From Verrucomicrobium sp. BvORR034 (GTDB taxonomy: Bacteria > Verrucomicrobiota > Verrucomicrobiia > Verrucomicrobiales > Verrucomicrobiaceae): a stretch of 64,000 bases of DNA. The notes below the pieces were generated by a model, which saw only the letters and a program-made list of their open reading frames with translations, was not told where the DNA came from and did no database searches. The position numbers and the translations under genes were made by a program. The first letter of the stretch is position 1. Each line of letters opens with the position of its first letter. Positions 36,176 through 45,478 of the stretch are shown here, piece after piece. The stretch spans positions 1-64,000 of the forward strand of contig NZ_BATQ01000110.1 in the NCBI RefSeq assembly GCF_000739635.1, in the 5' to 3' direction.

Positions 36176-37036
36176 ATGAAACAACTCAAATCCATTTTCC
36201 AAAGTACCGGCACCCACTGGGTGGGCAACGGCTTCCCCGTGCGCTCCGTGTTCTCCTATGACGCCTTGGGTGAGGAGCTTGATCCCTTCCTTCTGCTCGA
36301 CTATGCCGCTCCTCACCTCTTTCCTCCCGGCACGGAAAAGCGCGGCGTGGGTGCCCACCCCCATCGTGGGTTCGAGACGGTGACCATCAGCTATCAGGGT
36401 GAAATCGAACACCGGGATTCCAGTGGTGGCGGTGGCAAGATCGGCCCCGGCGATGTCCAATGGATGACCGCCGCAAGCGGCCTGCTGCACGAGGAGTTTC
36501 ACTCCGCGGAGTTCACCCGCACCGGTGGCATGTTTGAAATGGCCCAGTTGTGGGTCAACCTCCCTGCCCGTGCCAAGAGTGCCCCTCCTGGCTACCAGAC
36601 ACTGCTCAAGCAGGACATTCCCGTGGTGTCACTGCCAGAGGGTGCAGGCGAGGCGCGAGTGATTGCCGGTCAACTGCATAGGACGCAGGGCCCGGGCCGC
36701 ACCTTCACTCCTATCAACCTTTGGGATGTGAAGATCCACTCTGGCAAATCAGCAACATTCCCATTGACCGATGGACACACGGTGGCCCTGCTGGTGATGA
36801 ACGGTGACCTCAGCTTTCAGGAAAACCATCACGCAAGTGAAGGTGCCCTCGTCCTTTTTGAACGCGAAGGCAACGATGTGCAGATCGCAGCTACGGAAGA
36901 TACCAGACTCCTGTTGATGAGTGGCGAGCCTCTGAACGAACCCATTGTCGGCAGCGGCCCCTTTGTGATGAACAGCGAGTCGGAGATCCAGCAGGCCTTT
37001 CGCGATGTGCGAGCCGGACGCATGGGATCGCTTTGA
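36176..37036 (+). CDS. Pirin-family bicupin protein
   Basis: The 286-residue cytosolic protein has the pirin N-terminal cupin with the metal-binding pattern VGAHPHRGFETVTISYQGEI and ASGLLHEEFHS, which supply the His/His/His/Glu ligands. FEMAQLWVNLPARAKSAPPG is the conserved pirin linker. The second cupin carries the conserved GHTVALLVMNGDL. Some pirins (YhhW type) have quercetin 2,3-dioxygenase activity; others act as redox-sensing cofactors. It is 168 bp downstream of ycaC and may have its own promoter. That gap is GC-rich with no gene. Confidence 0.92.
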   Translation: MKQLKSIFQSTGTHWVGNGFPVRSVFSYDALGEELDPFLLLDYAAPHLFPPGTEKRGVGAHPHRGFETVTISYQGEIEHRDSSGGGGKIGPGDVQWMTAASGLLHEEFHSAEFTRTGGMFEMAQLWVNLPARAKSAPPGYQTLLKQDIPVVSLPEGAGEARVIAGQLHRTQGPGRTFTPINLWDVKIHSGKSATFPLTDGHTVALLVMNGDLSFQENHHASEGALVLFEREGNDVQIAATEDTRLLLMSGEPLNEPIVGSGPFVMNSESEIQQAFRDVRAGRMGSL

Positions 37037-37193
37037 TCCTCTGTTGAGAGCGCCCCACCGCCATCTGTCCTGACTGGACCCGAGTTGGAGGAACATCCGC
37101 TTTGCCGGATTGACAAGGCATTGAGTTTTGCTCCACCATGCCTTGTGAACCAACCCGAGGAAGGTTGCACATTGAACTCACGACAGGACCATA

Positions 37194-39011
37194 ATGCTGC
37201 ACTCACTGACGACTTGCATCGTGACACTGGTGCTCTTGGGCCATTTGGCGGCCCCAATTGTGTCCGCGGATCCGTTGTCACCTGCAACGCGAGCCACCCT
37301 GCTGGAGCATGCGACGCGTTGGCAGGTTCCTCAACCCAGCCCGAAAGCGACACTCATCAGGATCTGGGTGTTCCAATCTGAATCCGCCGACAGTTACGCG
37401 CTTGGCTTCGTCGAGCCGGGCGGCCCAAAACAGGCGCTGGTGGGGTTTGACCACTGGGACATCACTCAAACCGTGAAAACCCAAAATGTTCCCAATCCTG
37501 AAGCGCTTTCACTCAAGGACATCTCACCCACAAGCCCCTTTGACGGAGCCCAAGACGTCAACTTTGGGCTCGTCACCGGCATCCAACTGGTCCTCGCAGG
37601 ACACGAGAAGCTCGGAAGTGCCTTGATTGAAAAATCACTTAAAAACGCGGCCGGGCATTCGCGTTCCCCGTTCCGGTCGCCTGCAAACGAAGAACCGGTT
37701 CTGATGCTCGCCCGCAGCTGTCTGGCCGCAGCACTCAACGATATCACGTCAGCCAAACCAGACTTTGCCAGCATCAAACAACGGATTGACCGTCTTCTAG
37801 CTGATCAACCTGGGCTAAAGAGTGCCGCTACCGATTGGATCGTTGACGGCCTCGCCGAGACAGTAAAACACAAACCTGGCGCTTCAGGATCGATCGAGAG
37901 GATCATCGACGACTATCTTGTCAGCAACGGAGAGGATGGGGCCATGCAACCGAAAACGGGCGAATTCAAACCGGCGGAACGAGCCCTCATTCTCAAAGGC
38001 TTCGAAGCCGTGCCTGCTCTCCTCGCGCAACGTCACTCTCGACGCCTGACCAATCATCTCATGCAGGGATTCAACAATTTCACAAGCTATCCCATGAACG
38101 CGGGCCAGGTCGTCAACGCCTATCTCCAGCGTCTGGCCAATGACGACTTTGATTCCAACTGGCTTGATCGCCAAAAGGGGCAGACGTCAAAAGACGAAAA
38201 CGTGCTGGCCTGGTGGAAACAGGCTTCCGAGTCCGGGGAAGAGACCTATGTCAGGCTGAACACGGTGAAAGGGACAAAGAAGGATGTGAACCTCAGTTTA
38301 GAACTGCTGCTGATCGCCAGGGAGCGATATCCAGATCTGATCCCCACCTTCTATCAAACCCTGCTCAAAACCGACGAGCCAAGCTGGCCGGTTGCCGACG
38401 CCCTTTTAAAGGGCCATACCACTCCTCAATCCCAGAAAATTGAGCTCCTTCTGGCCGGGATAAAAACTAACAAGGAGGCCCACCGCAACACCGCTCTGGA
38501 GGCACTTCAGCAGTTGGATCCGGGGCTCGCAGATGAACAGCTTCTCCGGCTGCTCAAAAAGGCCCCCAAGACTTCAAAAGGAGAGTACTGGACGGATCAG
38601 GACGCCACCCTTGGCAGCCTTGTATCAAGTTCCGCCGCTCCCTTGGTCTGGCAGGAATTGCACAACCTTCTAGACCGATGCGACCTGGGGATGCGCATGG
38701 AACTGATCCACAACCTCAGCCCTTCACCCAAGGCGCCTCCCGGAATCTTGCAGTCCTATTTCGCGATCTATGATCGCTATCAAAGCTCAACCGAAATCCG
38801 TGACGAATCCACCAGTGAGAAGTTTTCCGGCCCAGGGGCGGGTTTCCCTCACACCAAGATCGTCATGCGGGACTTCCTCCACCAGCACTGGGCCCGCTGG
38901 CTCAAGCTAGAGCTTGAAGATCCCGAAGAGGGCTCAACGGCAGACGAGTGGCAGGTCTACCGGAATGCAGTTAGCCGCGCCGTCCAGCGCTACCGAGCGG
39001 GCCTAAAATGA
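37194..39011 (+). CDS. Exported protein of unknown function with helical repeats
   Basis: The 605-residue product has a signal peptide (ending near APIVSA). I do not recognise the family. The N-terminal 170 residues contain a segment about export or load (RIWVFQSESADSYALGFVEP, QDVNFGLVTGIQLVLAGHEK). The remainder is mainly alpha-helical with spaced Leu/Ala patterns such as NTALEALQQLDPGLADEQLL, resembling HEAT-like repeats of Planctomycetes and Verrucomicrobia exported proteins. No catalytic motif is seen. It stands alone on the plus strand between pirin and a convergent nucleoid-protein gene. Confidence 0.7.
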   Translation: MLHSLTTCIVTLVLLGHLAAPIVSADPLSPATRATLLEHATRWQVPQPSPKATLIRIWVFQSESADSYALGFVEPGGPKQALVGFDHWDITQTVKTQNVPNPEALSLKDISPTSPFDGAQDVNFGLVTGIQLVLAGHEKLGSALIEKSLKNAAGHSRSPFRSPANEEPVLMLARSCLAAALNDITSAKPDFASIKQRIDRLLADQPGLKSAATDWIVDGLAETVKHKPGASGSIERIIDDYLVSNGEDGAMQPKTGEFKPAERALILKGFEAVPALLAQRHSRRLTNHLMQGFNNFTSYPMNAGQVVNAYLQRLANDDFDSNWLDRQKGQTSKDENVLAWWKQASESGEETYVRLNTVKGTKKDVNLSLELLLIARERYPDLIPTFYQTLLKTDEPSWPVADALLKGHTTPQSQKIELLLAGIKTNKEAHRNTALEALQQLDPGLADEQLLRLLKKAPKTSKGEYWTDQDATLGSLVSSSAAPLVWQELHNLLDRCDLGMRMELIHNLSPSPKAPPGILQSYFAIYDRYQSSTEIRDESTSEKFSGPGAGFPHTKIVMRDFLHQHWARWLKLELEDPEEGSTADEWQVYRNAVSRAVQRYRAGLK

Positions 39012-39063
39012 TGCGGCAAAGGAATGCAGGGGCACTTTTCACCTCCTGCAGGTTATTTCCTTC

Positions 39064-39138
39064 ACCGCCCGGGCCCCGGCGGGGGGGTGAAGAACCGACC
39101 TTGAAAAGACGCTCCCCCACCCCCTGTTTCCGGGCGGT
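39064..39138. terminator. Possible long-loop inverted repeat between convergent genes
   Basis: ACCGCCCGG (39064-39072) and CCGGGCGGT (39130-39138) form a nine-base inverted repeat enclosing a G-rich stretch that can itself fold. It lies between convergent genes and may serve as a bidirectional terminator. There is no clear T tract. Confidence 0.35.
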
Positions 39139-39154
39139 CTGAAGTACCAGGAAC

Positions 39155-40225
39155 CTACTGCCCGGCCTCCTCCTTGTGGAAGTACACCTTGATGAACTTC
39201 ATGCCCTTGTCTTCATCAAAGCCGCGCTCAAGAAGCGGGTTGTTCTCCTTCGCCCCGAAGGCGGGCTTGAGGTGAACCTCAATGCCGGCATCCAGCTTGA
39301 GCACGCTGCCGATTTTTTTCTTCGCTTTGGACACCTGCTTCTTCGCAATGGCGAAGGACTTCTCCAGGGGCTGTCCCTGCTCCTCCTCCACCTTTGCACG
39401 GTGCTCGGCAAACTTCGCCACCACATCCGGCTTCTTCAGCACTTCTTCCTCGAACTCCTTGAGATCAAATGTCTCGCGGGTCTCAAAGAAGCTGATCGCA
39501 TCGTGGGCGGCCGTCGTTTTGGATTCCGCCGCCTCGCTCTCCTTGGGCACCTCCTGCTTGAGAAACGCCACTGCCATGTCGGCATAGGACTTGGTCAGGA
39601 AGGCAGCATCTGTCACCGCCTGCAGCCCCAGAAAGTCCCGCACCCAGAACCGTGAATCGGTGCCCGTGCGGTCAAAGGTGAGCACATAGTAGCCCTCGTC
39701 CGCGGAGAAATCCACGATCAGGCAGCCCTTGTCGATCTTCTCGGGATTGATGCCGTGCTCCGTGGACAGCTTCAAATCACCATCACGCGTGGAGATGCTC
39801 AGGAAGGGCACCACGCTCTCAGACTTGAGGATGCAAATGGCCTGCACCTTGCTGCTCTCCATCTCAATGTCCTTGATCAACGAGATGCACAAGTCCCCCT
39901 CCTTGATGTTCGGGTGGTAGGATTTCGAGTACAACCTTTTGGCAATATCGCACCCCTTCTCCAGCAACCCATCACTGGAGGCAAAGATCGCCTTCGCGAT
40001 CGTGTTCATCTCGTGCTGGTCCAGCGACGAATGATGCGTGAAACGATGCGGAATCAGGTTCTTGAAGGGCTTGAGGAAAATGCCGGTGAGCGTGGGCTGG
40101 TCGCCCTCTTCAATGTGAAAAACCTCCTTGGACGTCTGCAATGGCTCATCACGCTGGGGGTTGCCTACCTTGGCAAGCACCAGACCGGTGGCGACGGCGG
40201 AGTTGAAACGAATCTTGATCGACAT
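39155..40225 (-). CDS. Nucleoid-associated protein (NdpA/YejK family)
   Basis: The 356-residue cytosolic protein fits the 37-kDa nucleoid-associated family. Conserved stretches include the N-terminal HIEEGDQPTLTGIFLKPFKN, MNTIAKAIFASSDGLLEKGC, CISLIKDIEMESSKVQAICI and GCLIVDFSADEGYYVLTFDR, with a WVRDFLGLQ segment near the middle. Family members associate with DNA; a precise role is not settled. It is 94 bp downstream of the histidine kinase, on the same strand, with its own likely promoter. Confidence 0.88.
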   Translation of the reverse strand: MSIKIRFNSAVATGLVLAKVGNPQRDEPLQTSKEVFHIEEGDQPTLTGIFLKPFKNLIPHRFTHHSSLDQHEMNTIAKAIFASSDGLLEKGCDIAKRLYSKSYHPNIKEGDLCISLIKDIEMESSKVQAICILKSESVVPFLSISTRDGDLKLSTEHGINPEKIDKGCLIVDFSADEGYYVLTFDRTGTDSRFWVRDFLGLQAVTDAAFLTKSYADMAVAFLKQEVPKESEAAESKTTAAHDAISFFETRETFDLKEFEEEVLKKPDVVAKFAEHRAKVEEEQGQPLEKSFAIAKKQVSKAKKKIGSVLKLDAGIEVHLKPAFGAKENNPLLERGFDEDKGMKFIKVYFHKEEAGQ

Positions 40226-40319
40226 GGGGTCGCGAACCTAGGAAGGAACCCGGGTTTGCAAACAACTATAATTCCCTTAAAAACACCGCCGGGCATTGAC
40301 AAGCCCTTTCCCCCACCTC

Positions 40320-42113
40320 CTAGAGGGCGACATCCCTCGCGATCGCCGCCCGCATTGCCTCGGCCACTTTCCCGTCGTCCGGATTGCACACGTTCTGGGA
40401 CACGATGCATTCGGCAATGGTGCCTCCCTCAGAATGATTGCGGGGCCGGATGCTCACAAATGCCCCGATGGCATTCGCACGGTAGCGAATGATCTTCAGC
40501 CCCATGCCTGGTGCATTCTCCGGCTCCTTGAAGGGCACGCCGTCATTGGTGACCGTCAGACTCACCGACTCCCAGTCGGTCTCCAACGTCATGTCGATCC
40601 GGGTGGGATGACCGTGACGGGCCGCGTTGTTGATAAACTCCTGTGCGATGCGGTAGATGTGGTTGGCGGCGTCCGTGTTGCTGACCAGCACCGTGTGCTC
40701 GCACTCAAAGAAGCACGGCACCTCGTAGATGGTCTCGGCGAGATCGGCCAGCTTGCGCAGTGCCAGCATCAATCCCTCGCCATCCATTTCCACCGGTGAG
40801 AGACCGCGGGCGATGTCTCGCAGCAAGGCGGAAGTCCCGGTGAGCTGCGTCTTCAACTCCTGCGCGAGCGGCAGGCTGGCGGAATGCTCGTTGCGAAGGG
40901 AGGCCACGAGCACCTCACACCGCATCTTGAGTGACGCCAGTCGCTGGCAGGCATCATCATGAAGGTCATGCCCCAGCCGCCGCCGCTCCTGCTCGCTGAT
41001 GTTGAGAAACTGTTCCTCCAGCGCCTTGCGATCAGTGACATCGCGACTGATGCCCACGACCCGATGGATGCCTCCCCCGGGCGCCATCACCGGAAAGGCG
41101 CTGGCCTCGATCCAGCCACGCTCTCCGCCCTTCCGAATGATCGGGTACTCAAAATGGACCGCTTTGCCATCACTGTAGAGCGTCTCGAACAGCACCTTCA
41201 GCTTCTGCAGATGTTCCTGCGGAATGTACTGGTTCCACAACGGGTTCCCCTTCACCGTACCGTCCCGCTCCCTGCCCCATACCCGCTCATAGGCCGGGCT
41301 CACGTAGATCACCTGACGATTGCCGTCCAGAACCCACACCACCTCATTGATGTTGTCCACGATTTGGCGAAAGAGAGCCTCCTGCTCCTGCAACGCGGCG
41401 GAGAGCCGGGAAAACTCATCCGCCCCCGGCAGCACGCTGACGGGTGTGAGACTGTCCTGACGATTTCGGATAAGGTCCAGCACCCGGTCCATGCGCTTGC
41501 GCAGGAAATTGCGCAGCCACCACCAGAAAATCGCACACAACACCAGCAAAACCCCAGCTGACGCGCCGGCTTCCCAGATGGTGTTCTCCCTCTGCCCCGC
41601 CAGCACATCCCGCATGTCGCGCTCCAGCACCGCCACGCGCATCTCCTTGGCTACGGGTCCTTGAGCCGAGACCGGATACGCCAGGACCAGACCGACGGAG
41701 GAAATGCGGTCCTTGTGCGGCGATCCCGTGTTCAGCGTCTTGATCACCACTGCCCCGGCAGCAGGTCCTTCGGCATCGCTGACCGTCTTGCCCGCCATGG
41801 ACTCATCGGTGCAAGCCACCAGCACCCCTCGCTCATCGCAGACGCCCGCCCACTTCACCCGGCTATAGCTCGCCAGTATCTCCAGGTGGGAATTGAGCTG
41901 ATCCTTTTTCTCAAGTGAGGCCCGGCTTGCCACCTTGGCCAGTCGGGCCACCTGCTTTCCCCCGAGCAGCGCCTGATCCCGGAGCTCCTTGTTATCCCCC
42001 AGATGCAGCAAGACCAGCGTGTTCACCACGATGAACACCATGCAGCACACCAGCACACTCAGCGGCAGGCTGATGTGCAGAGGGAGCGGCAAGTACTCTC
42101 GGAATCGTTTCAT
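40320..42113 (-). CDS. PAS-domain sensor histidine kinase (HisKA_3, NarX-like)
   Basis: The 597-residue membrane kinase has transmembrane helices at about residues 12-38 and 180-201 flanking a periplasmic sensor. A PAS domain (about 245-365) contains DNINEVVWVLDGNRQVIYVS. The HisKA_3 dimerisation part has RRRLGHDLHDDACQRLASLK with His385 as phospho-acceptor. The ATPase domain has EFINNAARHGHPT (N box) and GMGLKIIRYRANAIGA. No response regulator gene is in the window. It begins 53 bp after the SulP stop, so it may be co-transcribed with the transporter. Confidence 0.92.
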   Translation of the reverse strand: MKRFREYLPLPLHISLPLSVLVCCMVFIVVNTLVLLHLGDNKELRDQALLGGKQVARLAKVASRASLEKKDQLNSHLEILASYSRVKWAGVCDERGVLVACTDESMAGKTVSDAEGPAAGAVVIKTLNTGSPHKDRISSVGLVLAYPVSAQGPVAKEMRVAVLERDMRDVLAGQRENTIWEAGASAGVLLVLCAIFWWWLRNFLRKRMDRVLDLIRNRQDSLTPVSVLPGADEFSRLSAALQEQEALFRQIVDNINEVVWVLDGNRQVIYVSPAYERVWGRERDGTVKGNPLWNQYIPQEHLQKLKVLFETLYSDGKAVHFEYPIIRKGGERGWIEASAFPVMAPGGGIHRVVGISRDVTDRKALEEQFLNISEQERRRLGHDLHDDACQRLASLKMRCEVLVASLRNEHSASLPLAQELKTQLTGTSALLRDIARGLSPVEMDGEGLMLALRKLADLAETIYEVPCFFECEHTVLVSNTDAANHIYRIAQEFINNAARHGHPTRIDMTLETDWESVSLTVTNDGVPFKEPENAPGMGLKIIRYRANAIGAFVSIRPRNHSEGGTIAECIVSQNVCNPDDGKVAEAMRAAIARDVAL

Positions 42114-42166
42114 TCTATGGGAAATTCATCCTCACCCGATCAGCGTCAGCCGCAACAAAATAGTGA

Positions 42167-44038
42167 CTAGCCTGCGGGCGAACCCGCAGAACCGCCGCCC
42201 TCTCCCTTGCGACTGTGCCTTGGATCGTAATAAATGTGCACATCGGCCTCCCGGAAGCCAAGGATTTCCTGCGCGCGTTTTAGCGCATCCCGAGTTGAAA
42301 GGTTGGGATTGGAAGCATTTCCCATAAAAAGGTTCTCCCTCCCGAGCACCTCAATCAAGCCGCTGTTCTTCAGCACGCGCACCACATCCCGCATCGCACC
42401 GCTGATGATGAGGTGCCTGTCGGCCTTTTTCATGATCCGAATCAGCTCCTCCAGGGCCATCACACTGGTCGCATCCAGGTGCCGGGCATTCTTCAACCGC
42501 AAGATAATGATCTTGAGATTGGGATCAGAGCAGGTTCTCTGGATTTGCGTGCGGAAGAGTTCAGCCGCCCCAAAGAAGAGGTCGCCCTCCACATGCACGA
42601 TGGAGATGGAGGGGTTCTGCCGCTCCTTGCCCTGCGCCTCGGCAAGGTTCCCTTCCTTGTTGAACTCATACTCCACCAGCGAAGGCTGGCTGGCCTTCCT
42701 CAGGTAGAGCATGATGGACACGCCTACGCCGGTGAAGATCGCAACGTGGAGCGGCACCAGCAGCGTGGACGCCAGGGTGACGACGAAGACAAAGGCATCT
42801 GACTTGGTGGCCCGGAGGGAAATGCGGATCTGACGCCGGTGAATGAGGGAGATCGCAATGCAGATCACCAGGGTAGCCAGCACTGCCCGTGGGATGTACG
42901 CCACCAGGGGACCTATGGTGAGGGCCCCCACCAGACAGATTGAGCCATTGATCATGCTCGAAAGCGGCGTCCTCGCGCCGCTCTCGAAGTTCAGGGCCGA
43001 GCGGGTCAGGGACCCGCTCGCGGGCATGCCGCTCAGGTAGGCACACGCCAAGTTCGCCGTTCCGAGGGACAGCATGTCCTGGTTGGCATCGACCCGGTAA
43101 TTTCCACGGGACGCGATCGTCTTCGACATGGCACTCTGCTCCAGCGTGGCCACGAAAGCGATGGCCACCGCCAGACCAAACAACTGGCTGAACTGAATGG
43201 CCACATCCTTGGAAAGGAAGTCAGGGAACGGCGGAAGCAAATCGTAAACGGTGAACTTCGCATCGGCATAGGTGACCACATGGAAGCCAGAAGATTTCAT
43301 CCAGACTGCCAGCCCGGACATGGCCACCAGCACAATCACAAACGTGGGCAACTGGGGGCGCCATCGCTTCAACAAAACAAACAATGCGACTGTCGCTGCC
43401 GTCAGGACCACGGAGGTCCATTGCACCTCCGCCAACCGGTCCAGGAGAGCCCCGAGCGTGCCAAAGAGCGTTCGTGAAGCTCCGCCCTTGGGTATCGTGA
43501 CTCCCAGCAGGGCCGGAAGCTGATTCACCATGATCAGCAAGGCGGCGCCTGTCACATAGGCCACAATCACCGTCCGGCTGATGTACTGCGCCAGATCGGC
43601 CACGCGGAAGTAGCCTCCCGGCAACAACAGCGCTCCCACCAGGAAAACCAGCATCGGCATCAGCGCGAGCTGATTGATGTTCGGGTGCGATGCAAAGTAG
43701 GAAAACGTGATGAAGGCGGTCGCGTTCGTCGGCCCCAGGATGGTGTGCCGGGAACTGGCCAGCAGCGGCCCGATCAGGGCAGCCACGGCAGAACAAGTGG
43801 CCCCATACCACAGGGGCAGGCCCGCAATCACCGCATAGGCCATGCCTTGAGGCAGGTCCAGCAACGCCACCGTCACGCCCGCCTTCAGGTCAGCCTTGGC
43901 TTTGACGGTATTGTAGCCGCGCAGCGTGTGACGCAGCGGAAAGGGATCCAGTGGATGATCCAGGGCGAACGACTTCACCTGTTCCCAAACACCTGCCAAG
44001 GTGCCCCAGGTCCGAAGTATGCTCTTGTTCAAGTCCAA
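42167..44038 (-). CDS. SulP-family anion transporter with STAS domain
   Basis: The 623-residue protein has about 10-14 membrane helices. It contains the SulP signature region ADLKAGVTVALLDLPQGMAY followed by AVIAGLPLWYG, and SGMPASGSLTRSALNFESGA. A C-terminal STAS domain has VHVEGDLFFGAAELFRTQIQ and NARHLDATSVMALEEL. SulP proteins move sulfate, bicarbonate or other anions with a cation; the substrate cannot be fixed here. The annotated start is TTG at 44038, with a plausible CAGGAG six bases upstream. A GTG at 43978 is an alternative. The 5' end overlaps the Nudix frame by 149 bp. Confidence 0.93.
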   Translation of the reverse strand: MDLNKSILRTWGTLAGVWEQVKSFALDHPLDPFPLRHTLRGYNTVKAKADLKAGVTVALLDLPQGMAYAVIAGLPLWYGATCSAVAALIGPLLASSRHTILGPTNATAFITFSYFASHPNINQLALMPMLVFLVGALLLPGGYFRVADLAQYISRTVIVAYVTGAALLIMVNQLPALLGVTIPKGGASRTLFGTLGALLDRLAEVQWTSVVLTAATVALFVLLKRWRPQLPTFVIVLVAMSGLAVWMKSSGFHVVTYADAKFTVYDLLPPFPDFLSKDVAIQFSQLFGLAVAIAFVATLEQSAMSKTIASRGNYRVDANQDMLSLGTANLACAYLSGMPASGSLTRSALNFESGARTPLSSMINGSICLVGALTIGPLVAYIPRAVLATLVICIAISLIHRRQIRISLRATKSDAFVFVVTLASTLLVPLHVAIFTGVGVSIMLYLRKASQPSLVEYEFNKEGNLAEAQGKERQNPSISIVHVEGDLFFGAAELFRTQIQRTCSDPNLKIIILRLKNARHLDATSVMALEELIRIMKKADRHLIISGAMRDVVRVLKNSGLIEVLGRENLFMGNASNPNLSTRDALKRAQEILGFREADVHIYYDPRHSRKGEGGGSAGSPAG

Positions 44039-44642
44039 CGCCTGCTCCTGAATCTGGGTCCGGTGGTCCGGTCCGTAAGGTTGCGATCGAGGGGGCTATT
44101 TCTCCATGCCAAAAAATGTCTCGAAACACACGCAAATAGACGTCGCGTTTGAAGCGCGGCACCCACTCCATGTCAAACTTCTCCGGTTTGATCCACCGCC
44201 AGCGGTCAAACTCACGGTGTTCCGTATCGAGATTAATGTCCCGGTCTTTACCAAGGAAACGGCACAGGTAATACACCTGCTCCTGTCCTCCGTAGATCCC
44301 GTACTTGAGACGCCCCTTGGGAAAATCGTAACGGTAGCCCCCTTTGCGGTCGAGGAGCTGGATGTTTTCTGGTCGGATTCCCACCTCCTCCTCCACTTCG
44401 CGGAAGAGAGCTTCCTCCAGGCCTTCCCCGGGGTCCACCCCTCCTTGAGGGAACTGCCAGGCGCTCCGGAGTCCGGAACGTTGCGCCACGAGCATGGAGT
44501 TGTCCATGTTGAGAATGATGGCCGCCACGTTAGGGCGGTAGATCACCGGCGGCACGACTTTCACCTCGGCCGCAGGCACAATACTGCCAGTCTCGGCCTT
44601 CGCCTGACTTGCAGAATGGACATCTGGAAAAGGCGCAGCCAT
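43890..44642 (-). CDS. rppH: Nudix hydrolase, RppH-like
   Basis: From ATG 44642 the product is 250 residues. The Nudix box is complete: GGVDPGEGLEEALFREVEEE followed by VGI. It is preceded by QRSGLRSAWQFPQ, and the downstream GGYRYDFPKG, GQEQVYYLCRF and EFDRWRWIKPEKF resemble the RNA pyrophosphohydrolase (RppH) subgroup, which removes pyrophosphate from mRNA 5' ends. The family normally ends soon after FKRDVYLRVFRDIF. Here about 55 extra residues of low-complexity type continue over the SulP start. A late frameshift or a long natural tail are both possible. Confidence 0.82.
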   Translation of the reverse strand: MAAPFPDVHSASQAKAETGSIVPAAEVKVVPPVIYRPNVAAIILNMDNSMLVAQRSGLRSAWQFPQGGVDPGEGLEEALFREVEEEVGIRPENIQLLDRKGGYRYDFPKGRLKYGIYGGQEQVYYLCRFLGKDRDINLDTEHREFDRWRWIKPEKFDMEWVPRFKRDVYLRVFRDIFWHGEIAPSIATLRTGPPDPDSGAGVGLEQEHTSDLGHLGRCLGTGEVVRPGSSTGSLSAASHAARLQYRQSQG

Positions 44643-44815
44643 TTGTGGGTTCCTTAATTGATGCTTGTAACAGGAGACTTTTGCAACGGTTTTATCAAGA
44701 GATGTGAAGCTTTTGAGCGAGAGTCGTGCCAACCTTGTCACCCCCATCGCTCCCCCACCAGCCTTTTCGGTTGGCATTTTGCCCTGTCTGCGCTTGGTGA
44801 GGGAATCCGACTCTC

Positions 44816-45472
44816 ATGAAAGCATTCATCTTCGACCTGGACGGCACCCTCATCGACTCTCTCGCAGACCTGGCTGAAGCCATCAACCGTATGCTTGAGG
44901 CCCGGGGCTACCCCCGGCAACCGTTGGGCGTCTTTCCTAAATACGTCGGTGACGGCGTCCGGGCGCTCGTCGAACGCGCCCTTCCACCAGAAACGCTCGC
45001 TACTGAGGACATCGAGGCCCGGGTCAACGAGTACCAGAAGCACTATCACGACACCTGGAAGAGTGAAACCCGACCCTACGTGGGCATAGAAGAAGCCCTC
45101 CAGGGACTGCACGAACGGGGCATGAAGCTCGCGGTTCTTTCCAACAAGCCCCACGCTTTCACGTTGCTCTGCTGCAAACACTTCTTTCCTGACACCCCCT
45201 TCGAAATCGTGTTGGGTGCCCGGTCCGGCGTGCCTAAGAAGCCCGACCCTGCAGGAGCTTTTGAGATCTGCAAGGCCCTCGGCGTGGAACCCTCTGAATG
45301 CGCCTACATCGGCGACTCGGGGATCGACATGCAACTCGCGGTGAATGCTGGCATGCTCGCCGTCGGCGTCAAATGGGGCTTCCGCGGAGAGACCGAACTT
45401 CGCGACAATGGCGCAGCAGAGATCGTGACCACGCCCGATGACATCGTGTGCCTGGTCAGCGGGGTATGCTGA
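44816..45472 (+). CDS. gph: Phosphoglycolate-phosphatase-like HAD hydrolase
   Basis: The 218-residue cytosolic enzyme has HAD motif I FIFDLDGTLIDSLADLAEAI (catalytic Asp7, Asp9), motif II LAVLSNKPHAFT, and motif III/IV KKPDPAGA and CAYIGDSGIDMQLAVNAGML. The alpha-helical cap between motifs I and II is the Gph type (YVGDGVRALVERAL), so hydrolysis of phosphoglycolate or a similar small phosphate is likely. It diverges from the Nudix gene. The gene ends just before a strong bidirectional terminator. Confidence 0.9.
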   Translation: MKAFIFDLDGTLIDSLADLAEAINRMLEARGYPRQPLGVFPKYVGDGVRALVERALPPETLATEDIEARVNEYQKHYHDTWKSETRPYVGIEEALQGLHERGMKLAVLSNKPHAFTLLCCKHFFPDTPFEIVLGARSGVPKKPDPAGAFEICKALGVEPSECAYIGDSGIDMQLAVNAGMLAVGVKWGFRGETELRDNGAAEIVTTPDDIVCLVSGVC

Positions 45473-45478
45473 AGACAA

